From IMG/VR virus record IMGVR_UViG_3300008267_000011, positions 30,416 through 94,415 of that record: DNA of 64,000 nucleotides; one strand, given 5' to 3'. The translations under genes and the position numbers were made by a program. This DNA comes from a virus. The notes under the pieces are model-generated. The model did not search any database. It was given only the letters and a program-made list of their open reading frames with translations, and was not told the origin of the DNA. Positions 43,499 to 50,939 of the stretch are shown piece by piece; the first letter of the stretch is position 1; every line of letters begins with the position of its first letter.

Positions 43499-43517
43499 AT
43501 AAAACAAAGTTACTAAT

Positions 43518-43793
43518 ATGTCAGAACAAATTAAGTTTACAGAAGAGGAAATCCAAGAGATCCGTCAAACACAAGCAAACTATCAAACTATTGGATTAGA
43601 GTTGGTGCAAATCAAACTAGCATTAGCAAGTGCACAAAGCCAGCTAGAAGCTTTGCAAATGGAAGAAAAGCTACTAACTGAACGCATTAGCGATGTAAAT
43701 GGGAAAGAAAAAGAGCTTGCTAGAGCCTTAGAGACTAAGTACGGCAAAGGAGAGATTGACTTAGAAAGCGGAATGTTTACTCCACTATCTTAA
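43518..43793 (+). CDS. small coiled-coil protein
   Basis: A 91-residue, nearly all-helical protein (TEEEIQEIRQTQANYQTIGLE; LEALQMEEKLLTERISDVN) forming a probable coiled coil, with a short polar end. I recall comparable small coiled-coil proteins in other T4-like phages, without a known role. It has its own promoter-like element and sits directly before the sheath gene. Confidence 0.6.
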   Translation: MSEQIKFTEEEIQEIRQTQANYQTIGLELVQIKLALASAQSQLEALQMEEKLLTERISDVNGKEKELARALETKYGKGEIDLESGMFTPLS

Positions 43794-43827
43794 TCTAGAT
43801 TCTTAGGGTTTTCGGGTTACGTTGTAC

Positions 43828-43834
43828 TATTTAT
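43828..43834 (+). promoter_or_regulatory. TATTTAT box (putative late promoter)
   Basis: TATTTAT lies 33 bases before the sheath ATG at 43861, the longest spacing of the set. Confidence 0.5.
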
Positions 43835-43860
43835 ATGTAAATTAAACAACTAATATAACG

Positions 43861-46254
43861 ATGGCCGAAAAAATAGTTAGCCCAGGAGTCTTTACCACAG
43901 AGAAAGACTTATCATTTTTACCAGCGGGAATTGCTGCCATTGGAGCAGCTATCGTTGGTCCTACAACAAAAGGTCCTGCCTTTGTACCAACAGTAGTAAC
44001 AAGCTTCGATGACTTTACTGCTAAGTTTGGCGGATTGAGCGAAGAGACTTATGTACCATACGCAGTTAAGAGTTACTTGAAGAACGCAAGTGCTGTTACT
44101 GTAGTTCGTATTCTACAAGAAGGCGGATATAATGTAAACGGAGCATTTGCTCTTATCCACTCTGCATCAGGAACTGGATTTAATGTAGTTGGTGTTGCAA
44201 TCCCAAGCCAAAAAGCAAATAGCGGTGCTGGTATCGATGGAGTTAACTTGACTGGATCAACCATCACATCATCAGCTGGTGTAGCTGGAAGCGGTAGTGC
44301 TAGCGGATCTATGAAGATGACTTTTGTAGGAGGTGGTGTAACTAGCTTCACAGTAAGTGCATCGGCAGTTCCAACAGCAGCAGATAGCTTAGACAAGGTA
44401 CTTGGAACCAGCATTAAGTCAAATAAAGAGGCTTACACTTACATTTGGTTCTCTGATTTCTTAACATCAAACTACAACGTTGCAGGAGCAACAATCTCAG
44501 CATCCGTAGCAACAAGCTTAAACTTGTCAGGATCAACTGATGGAGCTTATCGAGGTGCAACAACTCCATGGATTACTTCACAGAATCTTTCTGGTCAAAA
44601 CCCAGCAAACCTGTTCCGCTTTGTGACATTGGCACATGGAACTGACACAAATACTTCTTACAAAGTTAGCATTGTTAACCAAACATTACCAACTTCAACA
44701 GCGTACGGAACCTTCACAGTATTGGTTCGTGAGTATAATGACACAGACCAACGTCCAGTTGTTCTTGAGTCTTATAGCAATGTAAACTTAGATCCAAACT
44801 CACCTGACTTTATTGCTCGTCGAATTGGAGATAAGTACTATCAAGTTAACAGTGCTGGAGATGCAATAACAATTACCGGTGACTACAATAACGTAAGTAA
44901 GTATGTTCGTGTGGATGTTGATAGTGATGTTAAGGCTGGTGGAACACCAATCACATACTACCCAAAAGGATTTGCAGCAGTTAAGCAGCCATTCCAACAC
45001 GCTACCTACACTTTACCATCTGCAAGCTATATCACTCAAAACGTTGTAATCAACGGAGAGTATAGCAAGAGAGCTTATTATGGTTGGAACTTTGCTAGCA
45101 CAGATAACAACAACTACGCTAAACCACTCCCAAGTAGTGCAGGTGTAGGAGCAAACGTAGTGTTTAACCTAGACAACTGCTTTATACACCCAAGTGCATC
45201 CGGCACATTTACTGCAGGAGCGTCTATCTCAGGATCAACTTTAACAGGATTGGATATTTCTAATGTATTGAAGTTTAGCGTACCATTCCAAGATGGATTC
45301 GATGGTGATGATGCTGGTAAGAAGAAGTTAATGGGAAGCTCTATCGTATCAACCAACACCCAAGGTTTGGATTGTAGCACAGCTAGCGCAAAGGGATCTA
45401 GAGCTTATTCAAAAGCATTGACAATTCTATCAAACCAAGACGAGTATGATATGAACCTACTAGTAACACCTGGTGTAACTATAGCAAACCACTCAAGCGT
45501 TGTTAATAAAGCAATTGATACAGTTGAATCTAGAGGAGATGCTTTCTACATTGCAGACCCAGTAATCCAAGGAGGATCAGCAGCTAGCGCAATCGCAGCA
45601 GTAGCAAGCTCAGGAATTGATAGCTCATATGTTGGAACTTACTGGCCATGGGTTAAGATCATCGATACCGACAAGAACAAGCCAGTATGGGTACCACCAA
45701 GTGTTGTACTACCAAATATCTACGCTTACAATGATAACGTAGCGTTTGAATGGTTCGCACCTGCAGGTCTAAATCGTGGAGGAATCACTGAAGCTGTAGA
45801 CGTAGAGTTGAAACTAAGCTTTGCTAATCGTGACAGCTTGTATGAGAATAAGATCAACCCAATTGCAACATTCCCTGGACAAGGAATCTGTGTATGGGGT
45901 CAAAAGACTCTACAAGTTAAATCTTCAGCATTGGATCGTGTAAACGTACGTCGTCTATTGATTGCTTTGAAGAAGTTTATCGCAAGCTCTACTCGCTACT
46001 TGGTATTCGAAAACAATACTACTGAAACTCGTCAACGTTTCTTGAACATTGTTAACCCATACTTAGAGAGAGTAAAAGGACGTCAAGGATTATATGCCTT
46101 CCGTGTAGTGATGGACGAGACTAACAACACACCAGATGTAATCGACAGAAACATCATGTACGGTCAAATCTACCTACAACCAGCTAAGACTGCAGAATTT
46201 ATTGTGTTGGATTTCAACATCTTACCTACTGGAGCTTCTTTTGAAAACGCATAA
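43861..46254 (+). CDS. 18: contractile tail sheath protein, gp18
   Basis: The 797-residue protein matches T4 gp18 (659 aa). The N-terminal signature is SPGVFTTEKDL then GPTTKGPAFVPT. The C-terminal domain that contacts the tube holds the LERVKGRQGLYAFRVVMDE, NTPDVIDRN and TAEFIVLDFNI motifs. The middle of the protein (about 110-400) carries larger surface domains, explaining the extra length. The sheath contracts to drive the tube through the host envelope. It is followed by the tube gene as in T4. Confidence 0.95.
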   Translation: MAEKIVSPGVFTTEKDLSFLPAGIAAIGAAIVGPTTKGPAFVPTVVTSFDDFTAKFGGLSEETYVPYAVKSYLKNASAVTVVRILQEGGYNVNGAFALIHSASGTGFNVVGVAIPSQKANSGAGIDGVNLTGSTITSSAGVAGSGSASGSMKMTFVGGGVTSFTVSASAVPTAADSLDKVLGTSIKSNKEAYTYIWFSDFLTSNYNVAGATISASVATSLNLSGSTDGAYRGATTPWITSQNLSGQNPANLFRFVTLAHGTDTNTSYKVSIVNQTLPTSTAYGTFTVLVREYNDTDQRPVVLESYSNVNLDPNSPDFIARRIGDKYYQVNSAGDAITITGDYNNVSKYVRVDVDSDVKAGGTPITYYPKGFAAVKQPFQHATYTLPSASYITQNVVINGEYSKRAYYGWNFASTDNNNYAKPLPSSAGVGANVVFNLDNCFIHPSASGTFTAGASISGSTLTGLDISNVLKFSVPFQDGFDGDDAGKKKLMGSSIVSTNTQGLDCSTASAKGSRAYSKALTILSNQDEYDMNLLVTPGVTIANHSSVVNKAIDTVESRGDAFYIADPVIQGGSAASAIAAVASSGIDSSYVGTYWPWVKIIDTDKNKPVWVPPSVVLPNIYAYNDNVAFEWFAPAGLNRGGITEAVDVELKLSFANRDSLYENKINPIATFPGQGICVWGQKTLQVKSSALDRVNVRRLLIALKKFIASSTRYLVFENNTTETRQRFLNIVNPYLERVKGRQGLYAFRVVMDETNNTPDVIDRNIMYGQIYLQPAKTAEFIVLDFNILPTGASFENA

Positions 46255-46260
46255 TAACGA

Positions 46261-46267
46261 TACTTAT
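46261..46267 (+). promoter_or_regulatory. TACTTAT box (variant late promoter)
   Basis: TACTTAT differs from TATTTAT at one position and lies 22 bases before the tube ATG at 46283. Confidence 0.35.
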
Positions 46268-46282
46268 AGTAAATAAAGCACA

Positions 46283-46771
46283 ATGGCAAACCTAATAGAA
46301 AACGACAAAATGTTCTACACACCTTACGAACCTAAGGTGCAGAACAGATTCATACTACAAGTTGATGGTATACCTTCTTTCATTATGAAGAAGGTATCCC
46401 GTCCACAAATTGAATGTGGAGAAGTAGTATTGGACCACATTAACATTATCCGTAAAGTAAAAGGAAAATGTAAGTGGGGAGATATCACAATGACACTTTA
46501 CGATCCAATCGTACCATCAGGTGCCCAAGCTGTAATGGAGTGGGTACGTACTCAACACGAATCAGTAACTGGTCGTGATGGATATGCAGACTTCTACAAG
46601 AAGGACTTTGATATCTTCGTATTGGGTCCTGTTGGAGATAAGATCGAGAACTGGAAAGTTAAAGGTGCCTACATCAAGACTGCTCAGTTTGGTGATTTAG
46701 ACTGGTCTACTGAGACTCAAGTTGAGATTCAATTGACCTTAGCGGTAGACTACTGCGTACTAGAGTACTAA
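46283..46771 (+). CDS. 19: tail tube protein, gp19
   Basis: The 162-residue protein matches T4 gp19 (163 aa) over its whole length: NRFILQVDGIPSFIMKKVSRP at the start, MTLYDPIVPSGAQAVMEW in the middle and the DLDWSTETQVEIQLTLAVDY ending. Stacked hexamers form the DNA conduit inside the sheath. A strong terminator follows. Confidence 0.95.
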   Translation: MANLIENDKMFYTPYEPKVQNRFILQVDGIPSFIMKKVSRPQIECGEVVLDHINIIRKVKGKCKWGDITMTLYDPIVPSGAQAVMEWVRTQHESVTGRDGYADFYKKDFDIFVLGPVGDKIENWKVKGAYIKTAQFGDLDWSTETQVEIQLTLAVDYCVLEY

Positions 46772-46790
46772 TAGTAGAAAATATTATCAT

Positions 46791-46826
46791 GTAAAGCCAG
46801 CAGAGATGTTGGCTTTACTTTTTTTA
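46791..46826 (+). terminator. rho-independent terminator after the tail tube gene
   Basis: A nine-pair perfect stem (GTAAAGCCA with TGGCTTTAC) encloses a 10-base loop and is followed by seven T. It ends the sheath/tube transcript. The right arm also overlaps the -33-like TTG of the next promoter candidate. Confidence 0.92.
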
Positions 46827-46840
46827 TTGCGTATACTTAT
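46809..46840 (+). promoter_or_regulatory. putative promoter TTG-N20-TATACTTAT
   Basis: TTG at 46809-46811 and TATACTTAT at 46832-46840 are 20 bases apart, before the ATG at 46859. The core CGTATACTTATATA is almost the same as that before 43518. Confidence 0.35.
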
Positions 46841-46858
46841 ATATAAACAGTTATTAAC

Positions 46859-47722
46859 ATGAGCAACAAAGTTGTAAACGATGCTTACCCAAGCAGACCA
46901 GTAGTTACAGACGAGGACCTAAAGGCCCAATTCACTCAAGACTACGTTACCGAAATCAATACAAAATACGATGGTCCAACAGAGATCATTGATTTACCAT
47001 CCAGAGGATACTTTTATCCAGCAGGACATCCACTAGCAGAAGGAAAGATTGAGATCAAGTACATGACAGCTAAGGAAGAGGATATCCTTTCTTCTCAAAC
47101 TTTAATCAAACAAGGAGTCGTTATTGACAAGCTGTTGCAATCGTTGATTGTTACTAAGGTTAAGTACGATGATTTGCTTCTGGTAGACAAAAATGCAATT
47201 TTCATTGCAGCTCGTGTATTAGCATACGGAAATGATTATCCAGTAGACGTAACATGCCCTGCATGCGAGTCTAAGCAAAGCGATCACGTTGATTTATCTA
47301 GCTTTGAAGAGAAGCAAATTGACTGGAGTCAGTTTGAGAAGGGTAAGACTACCTTTGAATTTACCTTACCGGTAACTAAGAAGGTTTTAACCTTGAAGTT
47401 CTTGACTCACGGAGATGATAAGCAAATCACAGAAAACCTTAAAGCAGCTAAGAAAGTTTCTAAGATGACTGGAGTTGATCCAGAGTTAACAACACGTCTA
47501 CGTCAAATGATTGTTGCCATTGATGGAAATGAGGATAAAGCTGAGATTCACAAGTTCTCACAGAACATGCTCTCTCGTGATAGCCTAGCTCTTCGAGAGT
47601 ACATGAAGTCCATAACTCCAGACATCGACACCACATTCCACTATGAGTGCGGTAACTGCGGACATGAGGTACCAAAGATGGCTATGCCCATCACGGTGCA
47701 GTTTTTTTGGCCTGGGGTCTGA
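46859..47722 (+). CDS. 26: gp26-type baseplate hub / tail assembly protein (zero-frame product)
   Basis: The 287-residue protein fits the T4 gp26-type baseplate family: LPSRGYFYPAGHPLAEGKIEIKYMTAKEEDIL near residues 47-77 and DKNAIFIAARVLAYGNDYP near residue 110. A zinc-like CPAC (with a second CGNCGHE near the C-terminus) could form a four-Cys site. In synteny it lies between tube and tape measure, where many tailed phages encode tail assembly chaperones. The frame ends at TGA 47720-47722, shortly after a run of seven T at 47702-47708. The natural continuation of the family lies in the +1 frame, so a frameshift is likely. Confidence 0.75.
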   Translation: MSNKVVNDAYPSRPVVTDEDLKAQFTQDYVTEINTKYDGPTEIIDLPSRGYFYPAGHPLAEGKIEIKYMTAKEEDILSSQTLIKQGVVIDKLLQSLIVTKVKYDDLLLVDKNAIFIAARVLAYGNDYPVDVTCPACESKQSDHVDLSSFEEKQIDWSQFEKGKTTFEFTLPVTKKVLTLKFLTHGDDKQITENLKAAKKVSKMTGVDPELTTRLRQMIVAIDGNEDKAEIHKFSQNMLSRDSLALREYMKSITPDIDTTFHYECGNCGHEVPKMAMPITVQFFWPGV

Positions 47723-47912
47723 TTATCGGCCCCTAATCTACGACCAGATCTTTGATCTGATGTATTTTGGCAAAATGGGATTCACTTACACTGAGTTGTA
47801 CCATATGCCAGTGTTCCAGAGAAGGTACTATTACACTAAGTTAACAGACTATCTCAAAAAACAAAACGAAGCAGAGCAAGCAGCTGCTAACAAAGCTAAA
47901 AGAGGAAGATAA
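47643..47912 (+). CDS. frameshifted C-terminal extension of the gp26-type protein
   Basis: This frame is +1 to the upstream gene and overlaps its last 80 bases. The protein-like part begins right after the T7 run (SDYRPLIYDQIFDLMYFGKMG, then YHMPVFQRRYYYTKL) and ends in a Lys/Ala-rich tail, about 65 residues in all. The upstream part of the frame reads as noise, so translation probably enters by a +1 or -2 ribosomal slip at TTTTTTT (47702-47708), giving a product of about 350 residues. Alternatives are reinitiation at an internal ATG near 47760, or a homopolymer sequencing error. A terminator follows directly. Confidence 0.65.
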   Translation: MSAVTADMRYQRWLCPSRCSFFGLGSDYRPLIYDQIFDLMYFGKMGFTYTELYHMPVFQRRYYYTKLTDYLKKQNEAEQAAANKAKRGR

Positions 47913-47940
47913 GCCGGTATAGTACTGGCTTTTCTTTTTA
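47911..47940 (+). terminator. probable terminator after the gp26-type extension
   Basis: AAGCC and GGCTT form a stem with an inner GTA/TAC part and a single mismatch, followed by TTTTCTTTTT. It overlaps the stop codon at 47910-47912. Confidence 0.65.
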
Positions 47941-47945
47941 ATTGA

Positions 47946-47952
47946 TATTTAT
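47946..47952 (+). promoter_or_regulatory. TATTTAT box (putative late promoter)
   Basis: TATTTAT lies 23 bases before the ATG at 47969 and just after the terminator. It heads the tape measure and baseplate block. Confidence 0.55.
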
Positions 47953-47968
47953 AGTAAAGTCATTTTGC

Positions 47969-48280
47969 ATGAAAAAATCCGATTTGCATAGAATAATACG
48001 AGAAGAGATTCAAGACCATCTCATCGAAGAGGGAATTGTCAACTGGCTAATCGATAAGGCAGAGACTTTCGTAGTTAATGCGCTGAATCATAAAGCAGAC
48101 TATCAATACGCTCGCTTAATGAACAGCCCAGACTTCAGAGCTCTGCATAAAAAATTTGGAATGAGAGAGGATGAGTTTTTGCGTAAAGCTAAGGAGATGG
48201 TAAAAAGAGATCCAGACAAGTTTGCAAAACTCCTTGCGTTTGACGCATCTAAGAGTAAATGGGCTAAATTCATAAAGTAA
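47969..48280 (+). CDS. small basic protein with tag-like N-terminus
   Basis: The ATG at 47969 is chosen over an upstream TTG at 47942, which would overlap the TATTTAT box. The 103-residue product starts MKKSDLHRIIREEIQDHLIEEG, an amphipathic helix with I/L-x-E sites (IRE/E, LIE/E) that resembles 15783's N-terminus. The remainder is helical and basic (RKAKEMVKRDPDKFAKLLAF). Its position before the tape measure would suit a tail or chaperone role, or it may be another head-tagged protein. Undecided. Confidence 0.5.
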   Translation: MKKSDLHRIIREEIQDHLIEEGIVNWLIDKAETFVVNALNHKADYQYARLMNSPDFRALHKKFGMREDEFLRKAKEMVKRDPDKFAKLLAFDASKSKWAKFIK

Positions 48281-48284
48281 TTAG

Positions 48285-50939
48285 GTGAGCAAGAAAGCAA
48301 AAATAAACGCTGATCAAGTTGATTTTACAGACCTTGGTGCTGGTCTAGCTAAAGTAGTAGCTGACGCCTTTCAAAAAGGAGCAACTAAGGGAGCAAAAGC
48401 AATGTCGAGCGCTCTATCAGGAGAGGGCGACTTGCTAAAGTCTATTAACGACGAAATTGACAAAATTAACAAGAAAAAGCAAGATGAGCTAAAGACGGAG
48501 AAGATACTAGCTAAAGCCCTTCAAGATAAGATATCAGCAGAGCGTGCAGCACTGCAGTTGGCTATTGAAGAAGAAAAGCAGGCAAACCTAGCAGCAATAG
48601 CACAGACAAAAATGAATGCAGCTGTTGCTAAGCGTCTAATGCTAAATGCTGAGATAATGGGTAACATGAAAGCCTTTTATGGCTATCAAGAACGTATGTC
48701 TCAATTAGAAGCAGATATCACAGGACTTGAGGATCGTAACACCGCTTTAGAGCAGCAAGGAAAGTTGTTGGATGACCTCATGGACAAGGAGGAGAAGAGG
48801 GATGCGTTAGAAGAGAAGAGGGAAAAAGTCCTAGAGAAGATGAAGGAGGTAAAGCACCATCTAAAAGAACAAATAGGATATACACAAGAACTAGCGGACC
48901 TACTCAAGACTCCAGAGCTGGCCAAAGCTCTTTTTGCAGAGCAAATGGCTGAAAAGCTTCACGAAGCTTACGAGGGAATGGAGGAGTTTAAAAAAGAGGG
49001 ACTATCAGCAGGTCAAGCTATACAGGCACAATTTAAAGGATTGAGTCTGAAATCAATGATGGGCTTATCAGACACTAAGGGAGCTCTTAAGGGATTTGCA
49101 CAAGAATACGGCTCTATAGGTGGAATTTCAAAAGAAGTAGTCAACGAAGTCGGTATAATGGCTCACCACTTTGGTATTAGTGGTGAAGAAGCCGCTAAAC
49201 TCAATGCAAGCCTATCAAAAATACCAGGAGAAACTTCCGAATCCGCTGCACATGCAATGGAGATGACCGGTCACTTAGCTGAAATGCAAGGAATAGCTCC
49301 TGGTAAGATTATGAAGGATATGGCTGGTAATACAGCTGAGATGGCTCGCGCAGGAGGCAAGGGAGCGGAGGCATTTGGAAAGAGTGTTATCAATCTACAC
49401 AAGATGGGAGTTGAGATGTCAACCGCTAGTAAAATAGCAGATGGCTTGTTGGATTTTGAATCTAGGATAAATAACCAAATGGAGGCTTCAGTCTTACTAG
49501 GTAGAGAAATAAATCTAGATAAGGCTGCTGAGTTGGCGTTGCACAACGACTTAGAAGGGGCTACTGCGGAAGTTTTAAAAAACATAGGAGGGGCTGCTGA
49601 GTTTACAAAAATGAACCGTCTTGAACAAGATGCTCTAGCCAAAGCGGCAGGAATGACTGTTGAAGAGATGAATAAGGCGCTTGATGCGGCAGAAGAGCAG
49701 AACAAGTATTTTGGCGAGCAATCTAGCACACTCGACAACATAATAGGCCAGACTATGGAAATTGGAGGTGGAATTACTAAGTTTGCAAAAGAGAATGCTG
49801 TGTGGATGCTCTCCACTGTACAACTATTAGGCCAAATGAATTTAGGAAAGATTAAGCAATACGCCTTAGATATAGCACATTGGGCCAAAGAAAAGGCTCA
49901 GTGGGCCGCAGAGAAGGCGCATTGGCTTTGGAAAAGAGCCCAAGCTGCTATGGGTCTTGGTGGAGGAGGAGCAGCAGCCGCAGGAGGAGCAGCAGCCAAA
50001 GTGGCAGGAGGAGCAGCAGAGACAGCAGGCAAGCTAGGAGCTGCAGCAAAAACAGCACCATCACCAGCCGCAGGAGCAGGTGTAGCAGGATTTTTAACTG
50101 GATTAGCAACAGGCTTAAAGGCTTTTGATGGGAAAGCTCTCAAAGGAGCGGCGTTTATGGCAGGAGCTGCGGTGTTGTTTGGAGCTGGTATAGCGGCATT
50201 AGCTTACGGACTATCATTCATCCCATTACCAGACCTATTGGTAGCAGCAGTGGCGTTGCCAGTATTTGCAGGTGGATTCTTCTTACTGTCCAAGGTAATG
50301 GGTAAAATAAATGTTGGAGCTGTGGCACAAGGGTCATTGGCGTTAATCCTTCTAGGAGCAGCGCTAATTCCAGCAGCCTTTGCCTTTAGTTTATTAAAAG
50401 GTGTGGATGTTGGATCGATAATAGCCTTTAGCATAGCACTACCATTGCTAGCATTGGCAGCAGCTGGACTTGGATTCTTATTCCCATTCATAGCTGCCGG
50501 AGCAGCTTCGTTGGCACTATTAGGAATCGGAATGATTGCAGTAGGAGCTGGATTGTTGGTGTTGCAAAGTGCTCAAGGAGGTTTGGAGGTGTTTGGCAAA
50601 TTAACCGAGCTTGCATCAGGAGCAATGGGATTAGGTAGTGTAGCAATGGCGTTAATGGGAATTGGAGCAGGCTTAGGATCAATAGCAATTGCGGGATTTA
50701 CAGCAATGCCAATCTTAGGAATGTTAATTGGATTAGCAGCTGCAGCCCCAGCACTAACTGGATTAGCAAGTGCTTTAATGGGAGGTGGCGGTGAAGGTGA
50801 GAAGAGCGATAAGATGGATGAACTCATAGCTGAGGTAAAGTCTCTAAAAGCAGAGATGGCAAACATAACAGTGAACTTAGATGGTAAGAAAGTAGGAGAA
50901 GCGTTACGTGGATCAATGAACACAAGTAGAATTAGATAA
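48285..50939 (+). CDS. tail tape measure protein
   Basis: The 884-residue protein starts at GTG 48285. Residues about 35-230 form long coiled coils (EEKQANLAAIAQTKMNAAVAKR; EKREKVLEKMKEVKHHLKEQ). Residues about 240-530 are helical with Ala/Gly/Met-rich segments. Residues about 555-850 are strongly hydrophobic Ala/Gly/Leu helices (ALPVFAGGFFLLSKVMG; SLALLGIGMIAVGAGLLV). A short coiled end follows. This layout and the place after tube and chaperone-type genes are typical of tape measures, which set tail length and enter the host envelope. It is longer than T4 gp29 (590 aa). Confidence 0.8.
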   Translation: MSKKAKINADQVDFTDLGAGLAKVVADAFQKGATKGAKAMSSALSGEGDLLKSINDEIDKINKKKQDELKTEKILAKALQDKISAERAALQLAIEEEKQANLAAIAQTKMNAAVAKRLMLNAEIMGNMKAFYGYQERMSQLEADITGLEDRNTALEQQGKLLDDLMDKEEKRDALEEKREKVLEKMKEVKHHLKEQIGYTQELADLLKTPELAKALFAEQMAEKLHEAYEGMEEFKKEGLSAGQAIQAQFKGLSLKSMMGLSDTKGALKGFAQEYGSIGGISKEVVNEVGIMAHHFGISGEEAAKLNASLSKIPGETSESAAHAMEMTGHLAEMQGIAPGKIMKDMAGNTAEMARAGGKGAEAFGKSVINLHKMGVEMSTASKIADGLLDFESRINNQMEASVLLGREINLDKAAELALHNDLEGATAEVLKNIGGAAEFTKMNRLEQDALAKAAGMTVEEMNKALDAAEEQNKYFGEQSSTLDNIIGQTMEIGGGITKFAKENAVWMLSTVQLLGQMNLGKIKQYALDIAHWAKEKAQWAAEKAHWLWKRAQAAMGLGGGGAAAAGGAAAKVAGGAAETAGKLGAAAKTAPSPAAGAGVAGFLTGLATGLKAFDGKALKGAAFMAGAAVLFGAGIAALAYGLSFIPLPDLLVAAVALPVFAGGFFLLSKVMGKINVGAVAQGSLALILLGAALIPAAFAFSLLKGVDVGSIIAFSIALPLLALAAAGLGFLFPFIAAGAASLALLGIGMIAVGAGLLVLQSAQGGLEVFGKLTELASGAMGLGSVAMALMGIGAGLGSIAIAGFTAMPILGMLIGLAAAAPALTGLASALMGGGGEGEKSDKMDELIAEVKSLKAEMANITVNLDGKKVGEALRGSMNTSRIR

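Noticed and set aside
47942-47968. TTG start for the small gene before the tape measure
   Set aside because: The added residues would be encoded by the TATTTAT box itself. The ATG at 47969 gives a sensible amphipathic N-terminus.
49271-49888. Minus-strand frame of 205 residues
   Set aside because: It lies wholly inside the tape measure gene, with low-complexity Ser/Ala/Ile content and no motif. No other minus-strand gene supports leftward transcription.
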